The notes: generated by a model from the sequence alone, not told the origin. Shown: positions 27,990 to 36,060, counted from the stretch's first letter. The stretch is DNA of 64,000 bases from Streptomyces sp. CB02058 (GCF_001905505.1 NZ_LIPG01000004.1:806001-870000); one strand, 5' to 3'. Program-made: numbers and translations.

Positions 27990-28294
27990 ACAAGAAGGCG
28001 TTGGCGGAGGAGGCGACCGAGACCCCTGAAGGTGATCGTCTCCCTGCTGGTGGCCGTGCTGGCGTTCGTCGTGTTCCTGACCGCGCAGGCCAGGGTGGCG
28101 CACCCGATGGTGCCGTTGTCGCTGTTCCGCTCACGCACCGTGGTGATCGCCACCGGTATCGGGTTCGCGTTCATGGTCGGCTTCTACGGGCTGCCGTTCG
28201 TCTTCAGTCTCGACTTCCAGCAGCAGCACGGCCTGTCCGCGCTGGGCGCCGGGACCCAGCCGGTGCGGGTAGTACGGCACGCGAACCCCACGTA
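27990..28294 (+). pseudogene. MFS transporter fragment
   Basis: The frame carries two transmembrane helices typical of drug:H+ antiporters (VIVSLLVAVLAFVVFLTAQA and VVIATGIGFAFMVGFYGLPFVFSL) joined by the loop HPMVPLSLFRSRT, seen in 14-helix MFS exporters. The rest is absent on both sides. Upstream bases (27788-27990) show no gene. Confidence 0.6.
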
Positions 28295-28315
28295 GACGGC
28301 GACCTCGTACGGAAT

Positions 28316-28500
28316 CGGATCAGAGCCCATCAGGCGGGGTGGGCCACAGGCGGTCTGGGCCGTCGCGCCACTCCAGCCACTTCGGATCGTTCAGGACTCC
28401 GTCGGAGTCAGGGAGGCCGAGCGCTTCGAGGAAAACGACCAGGTCGTGGTCGGAGTAGGCGGTGTCCAGGATTTCGTCACGGGCTCGGCGGTGAACCGTG
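28316..28500 (-). pseudogene. C-terminal fragment of an unidentified protein
   Basis: A minus-strand frame without a start codon, directly after a TGA, encodes HRRARDEILDTAYSDHDLVV, FLEALGLPDSDGVL and NDPKWLEWRDGPDRLWP before its stop. Composition and codon bias look like real coding sequence. Family not recognised. Confidence 0.4.
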
Positions 28501-28548
28501 ACTCATCGGCCGCCCTCCGTCGAGGGGCGATGGACGACGATCGGCTCA

Positions 28549-28869
28549 CTACACATGCACTCCACCCTGCAGTCGGCTTCCCTGACCGGCCATCGCTCGC
28601 GCCGGCCGTCGATCATCCCGCCCCCGGACGACCGGGGTCGTGCTGCGGACGCTGCGCTGGGCCAGCTCCTTCAGTTCCATCCGGGCAGCTGGGGTTCCGG
28701 CCGGCCCTTTCCAGAACGGGTGGGCGGCGATCCGTGCCGACAGTTCCAGCAGACGTCGGCGGCCTTCGGTCGGGCTGGCGGCCGGGGCACTATCCGCGAG
28801 CTGCCGGTAGGTGCTGCACCAGGCGGTCTGGTCACGTAGGAGGTCAGATGGAAAGTTGTGCGGACGCAT
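28549..28869 (-). CDS. Small conserved actinobacterial protein, 106 aa
   Basis: Start taken at ATG 28869 (MRPHNFPSDLL). The core FPSDLLRDQTAWCSTYRQLAD followed by RRRLLELSARIAAHPFWKG is the pattern of small helical proteins common in actinobacterial chromosomes and mobile elements. The last ~35 residues are Arg/Gly-rich and may be a frame extension past the native stop. No function is known, and no co-directional partner is adjacent. Upstream DNA to 29050 is AT-richer and shows no gene. Confidence 0.55.
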   Translation of the reverse strand: MRPHNFPSDLLRDQTAWCSTYRQLADSAPAASPTEGRRRLLELSARIAAHPFWKGPAGTPAARMELKELAQRSVRSTTPVVRGRDDRRPARAMAGQGSRLQGGVHV

Positions 28870-29050
28870 AGCAACTATTAGATCTGATGTTCGATTTTGA
28901 GGGCAACTGGCCACACGGGCGTCTTCCGCTACTCCTTAGCGTGACGTCCTGCGCCATCGAACCTTGACGAGCGCGGGTTCGTGCCGCCGAAGATTGAGCA
29001 TGCGGGCCCGGGGCTGTGAGGTCGGACCGACCTCGCGCCGGAACCCGCCT

Positions 29051-29098
29051 CCTGAATTCAGAGTTTCCTGAATTCAGGATCTGCTGTACTTTCTTGGC
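29051..29098 (+). promoter_or_regulatory. Promoter and double palindromic operator of the metal-resistance operon
   Basis: Two nearly identical palindromes, CCTGAATTCAGAG (29051-29063) and CCTGAATTCAGGA (29067-29079), lie 16 bp apart, about 1.5 helical turns. They are followed by a -10-like TGTACT (29085-29090), 8 nt before the GTG start at 29099. There is no ribosome site, so the message is probably leaderless. Binding of the CmtR-like repressor here would block the promoter. Confidence 0.7.
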
Positions 29099-29434
29099 GT
29101 GCTCACTGTTGCCTCTGACATCGAGGTGCTGGCCAGGTTCGGCCGCGCGCTCGCCGACCCGATCCGCTGCCGCATCCTGCTCGCCCTGCGCGACGCCCCC
29201 GCCTACCCCGCCGACCTTGCCGAGGCCCTCGGTGTCTCCCGCACCCGACTGTCCAACCACCTGGCGTGCCTGCGCGACTGCGGCCTGGTCGTCACCGTCC
29301 CCGACGGCCGCCGCACCCGCTACGAACTCGCCGACGAACGCCTCGGCCATGCCCTCGACGACCTGCGCACCGCCGTAGTCGCCGTCGAGACCGACCGCAC
29401 GTGCGTGGATGCCGACGAGAAGGGCTGCTGCTGA
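29099..29434 (+). CDS. cmtR: CmtR-type Cd(II)/Pb(II)-sensing ArsR repressor
   Basis: A 111-aa ArsR/SmtB winged helix: LARFGRALADPIRCRILLAL, the recognition helix VSRTRLSNHLACLRDCGLV and the wing VTVPDGRRTRYEL. Cys57 and Cys61 fall in the recognition-helix region (HLACLRDCGL) and Cys102 in the C-terminal tail (DRTCVDADEKGCC). These are the same three numbered positions that bind Cd/Pb in mycobacterial CmtR. The tail has two extra cysteines (GCC). Start is GTG 29099 with no ribosome site. The stop is 1 nt before the exporter gene, so both are co-transcribed and presumably induced by soft metals. Confidence 0.9.
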   Translation: MLTVASDIEVLARFGRALADPIRCRILLALRDAPAYPADLAEALGVSRTRLSNHLACLRDCGLVVTVPDGRRTRYELADERLGHALDDLRTAVVAVETDRTCVDADEKGCC

Positions 29435-29435
29435 G

Positions 29436-30155
29436 ATGGCTGCCGAGACACCGATATCCCTCGGGCTCCTCCCCGGCCGCCGCGACATCCTCACCCGGCG
29501 GATACGGCTACTGGTCGCGGCGACGATCACCTACAACGTCATCGAGGCCGTCGTCGCCATCACCGCCGGCACCCTCGCCTCCTCTACCGCCCTGATCGGC
29601 TTCGGACTCGACTCGATCATCGAGGTCTCCTCCGCCGCCGCGGTCGCCTGGCAGTTCTCCGCCCGTGACCACGCCGTCCGCGAGGCACGCGAGCAGCGCA
29701 CCCTGCGAATCATCGCCGTCTCCTTCTTCGCGCTCGCCGCGTACGTCGGCGTTGACGCCGTCCGCGCGCTCACCGGCACCGGCGAGGCCGACCGCTCGAT
29801 CCCCGGCATCGTCATCGCCGCCCTTTCGCTCGCGATCATGCCGTTCCTGTCCGCCGCCCAGCGCAGGGCCGGCCACGAACTCGGCTCCGCCTCCGCGGTC
29901 GCCGACTCCAAGCAGACCCTGCTGTGCACGTACCTGTCTGCCGTGCTCCTGGTCGGACTGGTCCTCAACGCCACCCTCGGCTGGTCCTGGGCCGACCCGA
30001 TCGCCGCCCTCGCCATCGCCGCCATCGCCGTCAAGGAAGGCCGCGACGCCTGGCAGGGCAAAGGCTGCTGCGCACCCCCGGCCGCCGCAGTAGGAGTCCA
30101 GCAGAAGGAGACGGACGCCTGCGGCTGCCACCCCGGCTGCGACTGCTGCAACTAG
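29436..30155 (+). CDS. Cation diffusion facilitator-like metal exporter
   Basis: A 239-aa membrane protein from ATG 29436, 1 nt after the regulator's stop. Six hydrophobic helices are visible. Metal-site motifs: GFGLDSIIEVSSA in the second helix and ASAVADSKQTLLC in the fifth, each with an acidic residue typical of the CDF site. It lacks the long cytoplasmic domain of classic CDF proteins. The C-terminus is short and thiol-rich (GCCAPP, then ACGCHPGCDCCN), suggesting capture of Cd, Pb or a similar metal. Linkage to a CmtR-type sensor supports export of those ions. The native substrate is inferred. Confidence 0.85.
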   Translation: MAAETPISLGLLPGRRDILTRRIRLLVAATITYNVIEAVVAITAGTLASSTALIGFGLDSIIEVSSAAAVAWQFSARDHAVREAREQRTLRIIAVSFFALAAYVGVDAVRALTGTGEADRSIPGIVIAALSLAIMPFLSAAQRRAGHELGSASAVADSKQTLLCTYLSAVLLVGLVLNATLGWSWADPIAALAIAAIAVKEGRDAWQGKGCCAPPAAAVGVQQKETDACGCHPGCDCCN

Positions 30156-30178
30156 GCCGTGCTTTAGGTGGGTCTTCT

Positions 30179-31132
30179 GGCTGTCGTCCTGCACCGGGAT
30201 GATCGGCCTTGTGGGGCGCGGGGATCTTTCCGATGAGCAGTGGTCGGTACTGGAGTCGTTGCTGCCCGCGGTGGGCGTCAGCCGCAGGTCGCCGGGCCGG
30301 CGGCGACTCGTGGACGGCGCGCGATGGCGGGTACGAACCGGTGTCCCATGGCGTGACCTGCCGCATGAGTATTACGGGCCCCGGCAAACTGTCTACGGAC
30401 TGTTCCGCAGATGGCAACGGCATGGTGTGTGGGCCCGGTTGCTGACGTTGTCGCAGGCACGGGCCGATGCGGCCCGGCTGATCACCTGGGAGATCAACGT
30501 CGACTCCACGTTCTGCCGTGCCCACCAGCACGCAGTTGGTGCCCGCCGGAACGCCGCCGAGCAGAAGGAGCCGCCCGGCGGAGTCGGGCATGAGCCGGAC
30601 GACCACGGACTGGGCAGGTCCCGTGGCGGGTTTACCACGAAGATCCATCTGGCGTGCGAGCAGAGTCAGAAACCGTTGTCGCTGCTGGTCACGGCAGGCC
30701 AGCGGGGCGACAGTCCTCAGTTCGAGCCGGTCCTGAACGCGATCCGGGTTCCCAGGCCCAGTGGTGGCCGGCCACGGACTCGCCCGCTGCGGGTGCGGGG
30801 AGACAGGGCGTATTCCTCTCGCGCGAACCGCACTTACCTGCGCAGGCGTGGGATCAGGTGCACGGCTCCCGAGCCGGTCGCCCAGGTGCGCAACCGCAAG
30901 AGTCGTGGCCGTACGGGTGGCCGCCCGCCTGCCGTCGACTGGCAGGACTACAAGGCCCGGCACGCGGTCGAGTGCGGGATCGGCCGCCTGAAGCAGCATC
31001 AGGCGGTCGCCACTCGCTATGACAAGCTCTCGGTTCGGTTCGAGGCCGCCGCTCACGTCGCGGCGATCCACCAGTGGCTGTGTTGCGGTTTCCCGGACCT
31101 CCCCTCGTCCGAGGCTCAGGGGTGAGACAGCC
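30179..31132. mobile_element. IS5-family insertion sequence, apparently intact
   Basis: Short terminal repeats GGCTGTC (30179-30185) and GACAGCC (31126-31132) enclose a full-length transposase of 308 aa. The exact ends and target duplication are uncertain because the repeats are short. Confidence 0.6.
30199..31125 (+). CDS. IS5-family DDE transposase, intact
   Basis: A 308-aa transposase. N-terminal LSDEQWSVLESLLP, GVPWRDLPHEYYGPRQTVYGLFRRW. DDE core: first Asp in WEINVDSTFCRAHQH, GGFTTKIHLACEQ, second Asp in LRVRGDRAYSSRANRTYLRRRG, and Glu in YKARHAVECGIGRLKQHQAVATRY. No frameshift or internal stop, so this is the one transposase here likely to be functional without a frameshift. It inserted just downstream of the metal exporter and left it intact. 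Confidence 0.93.
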   Translation: MIGLVGRGDLSDEQWSVLESLLPAVGVSRRSPGRRRLVDGARWRVRTGVPWRDLPHEYYGPRQTVYGLFRRWQRHGVWARLLTLSQARADAARLITWEINVDSTFCRAHQHAVGARRNAAEQKEPPGGVGHEPDDHGLGRSRGGFTTKIHLACEQSQKPLSLLVTAGQRGDSPQFEPVLNAIRVPRPSGGRPRTRPLRVRGDRAYSSRANRTYLRRRGIRCTAPEPVAQVRNRKSRGRTGGRPPAVDWQDYKARHAVECGIGRLKQHQAVATRYDKLSVRFEAAAHVAAIHQWLCCGFPDLPSSEAQG

Positions 31133-31527
31133 TGGGTGACCTCGTCGCAGGCGGAATTCTGGCCGGTTCGAGCTGCGCAGCCGTGTCGACTGCTGCGCAC
31201 ATTTATGGCGGCCGCTCATTCGTTCGACAGGAACGGTCGTGTGTCGACTCCTGTCGCCCCACCAGCAGGCGGCCTCGCAGTCCGGCTCGCATCGCGGCCA
31301 CACCGGCTCTCCCCGTTCGGATCATGAACGTTCTCGATCTCGGCAGCCGCTCCTCCTCGACACCCCCGCTGAGCAGGCGAGACGACCCGGCGTGACGAGG
31401 CTGACCAAGATCGCCCGGTTGCCCTTCGCTGCCACTGGACCATTACGTCTCGTTTATGAATGAATACATAGCGTTACTTTCTTCTCTCATTCCCTCTTTT
31501 CGTGGGCCCCGATGAAAGGGCACAGCC
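31133..31527. other. Intergenic region, AT-rich near its right end
   Basis: No gene is seen. The last ~90 bases (GTTTATGAATGAATACATAG and following T-rich bases) are much AT-richer than their surroundings and probably hold the promoter and leader of the SGNH hydrolase gene. Confidence 0.4.
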
Positions 31528-32571
31528 ATGTCTTCTGCCATGCGTAAGACCACCACCACTCCCAGGGTGCGGCGGCTGGCCGCCGCCACGATCGCGCTCG
31601 GCAGCTGCCTGGCGCTCGCCGTCCCGGCGGGAGGTGCCGCCGCGGCGCCCACCGAGCCGGTGCCGACCGTCTTCTTCGGCGACTCCTACACCGCCAACTT
31701 CGGCATCTCTCCCGTGAACAACCAGGACAGCGAGAGGGGTTGGTGTTTCCAGGCCACGGACAACTATCCCGCCGTCGCCACCCGGCGCCTGGCCGACAAG
31801 GACATCACGCTCGACCTCCAGGCCGACGTCTCCTGCGGAGGCGCGCTCATCCATGACTTCTGGCAGAAGCAGGAGCTGCCCTTCGGCGCCGGGACGCTCC
31901 CGGCGCAGCAGGACGCCCTCAAGCAGGACACCCAGCTGACCGTGGGAAGCCTGGGCGGCAACACACTGGGTTTCAACCGCATCCTGAAGCAGTGTTCCGA
32001 CGAACTCCGGAAGCCCTCTCTGCTGCCGGGAGACCCGGTGGACACGGATGAGCCGGCTGCCAAGTGCGGTGAGTTCTTCGAGACCGGGGACGGGAAGCAG
32101 TGGCTGGACGGCCAGTTCGAGCGGGTCGGATATGAGCTGGAGGAGCTGCTCGACCGCATCGGCTACTTCGCCCCCGACGCGAAGCGCGTCCTGGTCGGCT
32201 ACCCCAGGCTCGTGCCCGAGGACACCACCAAGTGCCAGACCGCTGCGCCCGGCCAGACGCAGCTGCCGTTCGCCGACATCCCCCAGGACGCCCTGCCGGT
32301 CCTGGACCAGATCCAGAAGCGGCTGAACGACGCCATGAAGAAGGCCGCCGCCGACGCCGAAGGCGGCGCCGACTACGTCGACCTCTACGCCAGCACCGGC
32401 GCCAACACGGCGTGCGACGGCGCCGACCGGGGCATCGGCGGCCTGCTGGAGGAATCCCAGCTCGAGCTCCTCGGCACCAAGATCCCCTGGTACGCGCACC
32501 CCAACGCGAAGGGCCGCGACATCCAGGCCAAGCAGGTGGCCACCAAGATCGAGGAAGTCCTCAACCGCTGA
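31528..32571 (+). CDS. Secreted SGNH/GDSL-family hydrolase
   Basis: A 347-aa protein from ATG 31528. Signal peptide: MSSAMRKTTTTPRVRRLAA, a hydrophobic core to about residue 34 and an AAAAP cleavage area near 40. The catalytic Ser53 lies in VFFGDSYTANFG (block I). A block III-like GSLGGNTLGFNRIL has Thr after the Asn. The catalytic His is in WYAHPNAKGRDIQA (block V). Six or more cysteines suggest disulfides, as in streptomycete extracellular lipases/esterases. It is a single gene followed by a terminator. The product is probably an exported lipase or esterase; its substrate cannot be read from sequence. Confidence 0.88.
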   Translation: MSSAMRKTTTTPRVRRLAAATIALGSCLALAVPAGGAAAAPTEPVPTVFFGDSYTANFGISPVNNQDSERGWCFQATDNYPAVATRRLADKDITLDLQADVSCGGALIHDFWQKQELPFGAGTLPAQQDALKQDTQLTVGSLGGNTLGFNRILKQCSDELRKPSLLPGDPVDTDEPAAKCGEFFETGDGKQWLDGQFERVGYELEELLDRIGYFAPDAKRVLVGYPRLVPEDTTKCQTAAPGQTQLPFADIPQDALPVLDQIQKRLNDAMKKAAADAEGGADYVDLYASTGANTACDGADRGIGGLLEESQLELLGTKIPWYAHPNAKGRDIQAKQVATKIEEVLNR

Positions 32572-32601
32572 CCGGCCACACAACCGCTTTCCCCGCATGA
32601 A

Positions 32602-32636
32602 CGAAGCCCCAGTACCCCCATCGGCCTGGGGCTTCG
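32602..32636 (+). terminator. Terminator of the SGNH hydrolase gene
   Basis: CGAAGCCCCAG pairs with CTGGGGCTTCG across a 13-nt loop, 30 nt after the stop codon. Confidence 0.85.
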
Positions 32637-32769
32637 CAGCACTGCTGATTCCAGGGAACTTGCCCCAACTGGCCCTCACCACCACACAGTGCGCCTGGCA
32701 GCCCTCACCCCGAACGGCTCCGCTCAGCACCGTCCCAGCCGGCGGACCACCTGACAAAACAGGGCCTAG

Positions 32770-33290
32770 ACCCCATGGCCGGAGTCGCCACCACGGACGA
32801 AGACGGGCTTGAGGCGCTTTCGGGCAGGGCCTCGGGCAGCTGGTCCCAGTCCAGGACGTGCGAGACGACGCGCCGCGGTGTGACTTCCCCGGACGGCGAG
32901 GGCCAGCGCGTCGGGGATGTGGCCGCGAACGCGCGATGCGCAGGGTGACTCCCGTGAGATACATGTCCAGCAGGGGAGTCCGCCGGGGCGGAAGCGGTCG
33001 CCCGCCGACTCGCAGAACCCTTCCGGGGCAAGCCGAGCGCGAGGGTGAGCTGGTCGACGCGGCCGGTGGCTTCCACGGCGATGTCGAACCCATGCCGGAC
33101 GGGCTCGATCGACTCAGCGGTACGGGCCCCGAACGCCTCGGCTAGCTTGCGGTGTACCGGGCCGGGGTCGACGTAGAGGACGTCTCCGGCGCCAAGCGCG
33201 CGGGCGATGTCGCACACGTAGAGGCCGATGCTGCCGCGGGCCACCACCAGCACCCGGGCACCGGGGCGGGCCTTGAGGTGGGGGGCCACC
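32770..33290 (-). pseudogene. Zinc-type alcohol dehydrogenase, C-terminal fragment
   Basis: The minus strand encodes a Rossmann segment ARPGARVLVVARGSIGLYVC, LGAGDVLYVDPGPVHRKLAEAFGA and FDIAVEATGRVDQLTLALG, then loses frame; the expected end (VSHVLDWDQLPEALPES) reappears one frame over. The N-terminal catalytic zinc domain is absent. The fragment abuts an MGMT-like fragment of opposite strand, so two gene pieces have been joined. Confidence 0.7.
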
Positions 33291-33607
33291 AGTGGACGGA
33301 GCTGCACACCCTGCTGCGCGCTGTCCCGGCCGGACGGTGGACCACCTACGGCGACGTGGCGACGGTGATCGGCAGCCAGGCCGTTCCGGTCGGAAGACAC
33401 CTGAGTACCTGCGGCCAATGTCCCAGCCCTTGGCGTGTCTTGAATGCAGCAGGACGAGTCGGCAACGGCTTCCAGTGGGCGGACCGTACCCGAACGGACA
33501 CCCCCGCAGAAATCCTCGGAACCGCAGGGGTCCGCTTCAACGGGGCTGTCACCGATGCGGACAAGCGCCTCAGCCCGGACGCCCTCCGGCAACTACTCGA
33601 CATCTGA
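33285..33607 (+). pseudogene. MGMT-like domain fragment
   Basis: Encodes LHTLLRAVPAGRWTTYGDVATVIG, PVGRHLSTC, SPWRVLNAAGRVGNGFQW and AGVRFNGAVTDADKRLSPDAL. This is the DNA-binding fold of alkyltransferase-like proteins without the PCHR active-site cysteine motif. Such domains also form the C-termini of larger DUF262-type restriction proteins, and this may be such a leftover tail. No native start is apparent, since the frame runs in from the ADH fragment. The stop lies 8 nt before attachment-arm copy 4. Confidence 0.65.
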
Positions 33608-33614
33608 GAAGCGA

Positions 33615-33657
33615 CAGTTGTCTACGTTGCTGACCCTCGACTCCACCACACTCCGCT
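33615..33657 (+). repeat. Attachment-arm repeat, copy 4 (cut by an IS)
   Basis: CAGTTGTCTACGTTGCTGAC and CTCGACTCCACCACACTCCG match the left half and core of copies 2 and 3 with few changes. The repeat stops at 33657, where an IS begins; its right arm is missing. Confidence 0.7.
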
Positions 33658-33738
33658 TAAGACGTCGTTTCTTTTGGCTGTTGCGCGTGCCGTTGACCGG
33701 CTCAAATGTGTGTCAGTGCGGTGTGAGAGCCTCCGGGC

Positions 33739-34095
33739 ATGAGCTACGACCTGGCTGTCTGGGAAGGCGATCGGCCTCCGGATGCCAAGACCGCCCGCCG
33801 CTTCTTCAGTGACCTCTACGACCGCTATCTCGATGGCGAGGCCGGGGAGCCAGCGTCCGAACTCATCGCGGCCTACATCACCGCTCTTCTTGAGCGGTGG
33901 TGCGACATCACCGAAGACGATGAGGAGACCTCGCCCTGGTCGGTCGGGCCTTTGATCGACGGTGCAAGCGGTCCGCTCATCTACTTCGGAATGAACTGGA
34001 GCATGGCCGAGGAAGCGTCGGCCTACGCGGCAGCCCTGGCTGACTCGATGGGGCTGATCTGTTTCGACGTGCAGCAGGGCCAGCTCAGGTCCTGA
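33739..34095 (+). CDS. Hypothetical protein carried inside an IS, 118 aa
   Basis: ATG 33739 (MSYDLAVWEGDRPPDAKTARRFF). An acidic soluble alpha/beta protein with FFSDLYDRYLDG, ALLERWCDITEDDEETSPWSVGP and IYFGMNWSMAEEASAYAAALADSMGLICFDVQQGQL. This pattern is seen in small actinobacterial proteins that often appear as orphan or immunity-like genes near toxins. It lies wholly between the terminal repeats, converging on the transposase with an 11-nt overlap, so it travels with the element. No function is established. Confidence 0.7.
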   Translation: MSYDLAVWEGDRPPDAKTARRFFSDLYDRYLDGEAGEPASELIAAYITALLERWCDITEDDEETSPWSVGPLIDGASGPLIYFGMNWSMAEEASAYAAALADSMGLICFDVQQGQLRS

Positions 34096-34905
34096 GCAGA
34101 GCGGCTAATCGGCGGTGGCAGATGAGGAGTGCGGCTATGCCGACGAAGGCGAGGAAGTGCTCGGCCTTGCGTTCGTAGCGACGGTGGAGCCGGCGGCAGC
34201 CGGCCAGCCAAGAGACGGTTCGCTCGACTACCCAGCGATGGCGGCCCAGTCGTTGTGAGGACTCGACGCCCTTACGGGCGATGCGATGGCGGATTCCACG
34301 CCCGCGAAGCCATCGGCGCAGGTGGTTGTAGTCGTAGCCCTTGTCTGCGTGCAGTTTCGCCGGTCGGCGGCGTCTCGGCCCGCGGCGTGATCGGATGGGC
34401 GGGATACCGCGCACGAGCGGCTCCAAACCCTGACTGTCGTGCATGTTGGCGCCGGAGATGCCCAGGGACAGAGGCAGCCCATTTCTGTCGGTGATCAGGT
34501 GGATTTTCGATCCCAACTTGCCGCGGTCGGTCGGATTCGGTCCCGTCAGAAGCCCCCCTTTGCAGCCCGCAGGCTCACCGAGTCGATTGCGCAGCGCGAC
34601 CAGTCAACCTCTCCGCGGACCCCAAGTTCGTCCAGGATCACGCGGTGCAGCCTCGCCCAGACTCGGGCCCGGCTCCACTGGGCGAACCTCCGGTAGACCG
34701 TCTGCCAGCTTGGACCGAACACCGGCGGGAGCTGGCGCCAGGTGCAGCCTGAAGTAGCTACGAAGACGATCGCGGCCAGAGCCTCGCGGTCACCAGCCCG
34801 CCGACGGCCCCCGCCCTGCGGACGTACCACCTCCGTCGGCGGCACCACCCGCCGGAACAACACCCATAACTCGTCTGGCACCAGCCGCTCAACGAGATCC
34901 GTCAT
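34085..34905 (-). CDS. IS5-group transposase in two frames (probable programmed frameshift)
   Basis: The first frame (34905-34546) encodes ELWVLFRRVVPPTEVVRPQGG, SGCTWRQLPPVFGPSWQTVYRRF, and the first catalytic Asp in WSRCAIDSVSLRAAKGGF. The second frame (from before 34516 to 34085) encodes GSKIHLITDRNGLPLSLGIS, KLHADKGYDYNHLRRWLRG with the second Asp, and RHRWVVERTVSWLAGCRRL with Glu. In this IS5 subgroup orfA and orfB are normally joined by ribosomal frameshifting in the same place (RAAK-GG), so the split does not by itself mean inactivity. Confidence 0.88.
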
Positions 34906-34923
34906 GCCCGGTTCAACGAACGA

Positions 34924-36018
34924 TCACACCAAAAGAAACGACGTCTTACTCCGGGCAGTGCAGGTGTAGCGCGGAGGAGCGTCCTTCGAGGTTTGCGTGT
35001 ACAGCCGGGTGTGGCACTGCCCGCACAGGGCGATCTTCGTAAGCAGGTATTCACGATTCGAGTTACGTGCCCAAGGCACCGTTCGGTTGAGTATCACCTG
35101 CTTCAACACCTCGTGGGTCGCCCAGTCCCACAGCCCCTCACAGAGCCTTACGGGATTCCCGTCCTTGCCGAGCACCGGCTTGTGCTGGTGCATCAAATAG
35201 CCAAGCGTGGCTTCGGATATGAGGATGTTCTTCAGGCTCTGCGGGGCCCACGGCCGACCTCCGGACGGCTTCCCGTACATCGTGGCCAGGCGGTCCGCAG
35301 GCGATGCCTCGCCCGCGCGGTTGAGGCGGGCCGCTTCACTGCTGGTGGTGACGTTCTCGGGATCTGCCAGGATGCGACGGGCGACATCTCGTAGCACCTG
35401 CGAGGCGTGGGGGTGTAGTTCGACGTGGTCGACCTTGCCGCCCATGACCTTTCGCACGTACTGGAAGCCGTAGGAAGGCTTGCCCTTCGGCCGGCCAGCT
35501 GCCCGGATCTTTATGGTGGCGTCGCGGTTCCGGCGCTGGATCGCGCGGAGCTCCATCTGCGCGCCCCAGGCCTCCATCGTGAACCGGTTCTCATCGGCCG
35601 GGTCGTCCAACTCCCACGCACCGTCGTGTCCGTACGTGACGAGCATCTTCTTCTCGTCCCGCATCTTGTAACCGGTGTTCAGGCAGTCGACGACGTTGCG
35701 CCCCAGCCGGTCCACGGCGGCCGCGACGAGACCGTCATAAGGGCCCTTCTCGTCCCGGAGCCAGGGGCCCAGCTTCGGGCGGGACACGGGGTCGGTGGCG
35801 CCCGAGACCTCCCAGTCATCGGCCCAGCCGATGATGTGCGCGCCAACGGACGCTGCGGCTGTGAGGACGTTCTCCCGCTGACGCTCAGGGGACGACGCCG
35901 CCAGCTTCACGCGCGACAGGCGCCGCACGCCGAGCAGGCATTTACCGCATCCGTCGTAGGGACGTTCGATCGCATGTGGGGTCGTACCGTGCAAGATTCT
36001 CTCCGTTCGCGCACGCAT
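34924..36018 (-). CDS. Large serine recombinase (integrase), C-terminally truncated by an IS
   Basis: The start is uncertain (ATG 36018, GTG 36039, or TTG 35994, which has GGAGAG nearby). Catalytic region: RLSRVKLAASSPERQRENVL with the nucleophilic Ser, then WADDWEVSGATDP, YDGLVAAAVDRLGRNVVD. The recombinase domain follows: ELRAIQRRNRDATIKIRAAGRPKGKPSYGFQYV, SSEAARLNRAGEASPADRL, WAPQSLKNILISEATLGYL. Then comes the zinc ribbon, CGQCHTRLYTQTS and YTCTARS. The last codons and the stop come from the IS (TSFLLV). Serine integrases usually continue another ~100-150 residues of coiled coil needed for synapsis control; that part is lost. It lies beside the yjbQ 3' end, its presumed target. Probably inactive, or altered in directionality. 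Confidence 0.9.
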   Translation of the reverse strand: MRARTERILHGTTPHAIERPYDGCGKCLLGVRRLSRVKLAASSPERQRENVLTAAASVGAHIIGWADDWEVSGATDPVSRPKLGPWLRDEKGPYDGLVAAAVDRLGRNVVDCLNTGYKMRDEKKMLVTYGHDGAWELDDPADENRFTMEAWGAQMELRAIQRRNRDATIKIRAAGRPKGKPSYGFQYVRKVMGGKVDHVELHPHASQVLRDVARRILADPENVTTSSEAARLNRAGEASPADRLATMYGKPSGGRPWAPQSLKNILISEATLGYLMHQHKPVLGKDGNPVRLCEGLWDWATHEVLKQVILNRTVPWARNSNREYLLTKIALCGQCHTRLYTQTSKDAPPRYTCTARSKTSFLLV

Positions 36019-36060
36019 GGTACGGAGAATCGGCGGCACGACCCCTGGGGGCGATCTTGG

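Larger units (their letters stand above)
33660..34946. mobile_element. IS5-group insertion sequence with a passenger gene
   Basis: TAAGACGTCGTTTCTTTTGG (33658-33677) occurs as an exact complement at 34929-34948. With TA taken as the target duplication (33658-33659, 34947-34948) the element is 33660-34946, 1287 bp. It holds a two-frame transposase on the minus strand and a convergent 118-aa passenger gene. Confidence 0.9.

Noticed and set aside
34085..34905. Calling the two-frame IS5 transposase a pseudogene
   Set aside because: This IS5 subgroup normally expresses its transposase by ribosomal frameshifting at this position, and both halves are otherwise intact.
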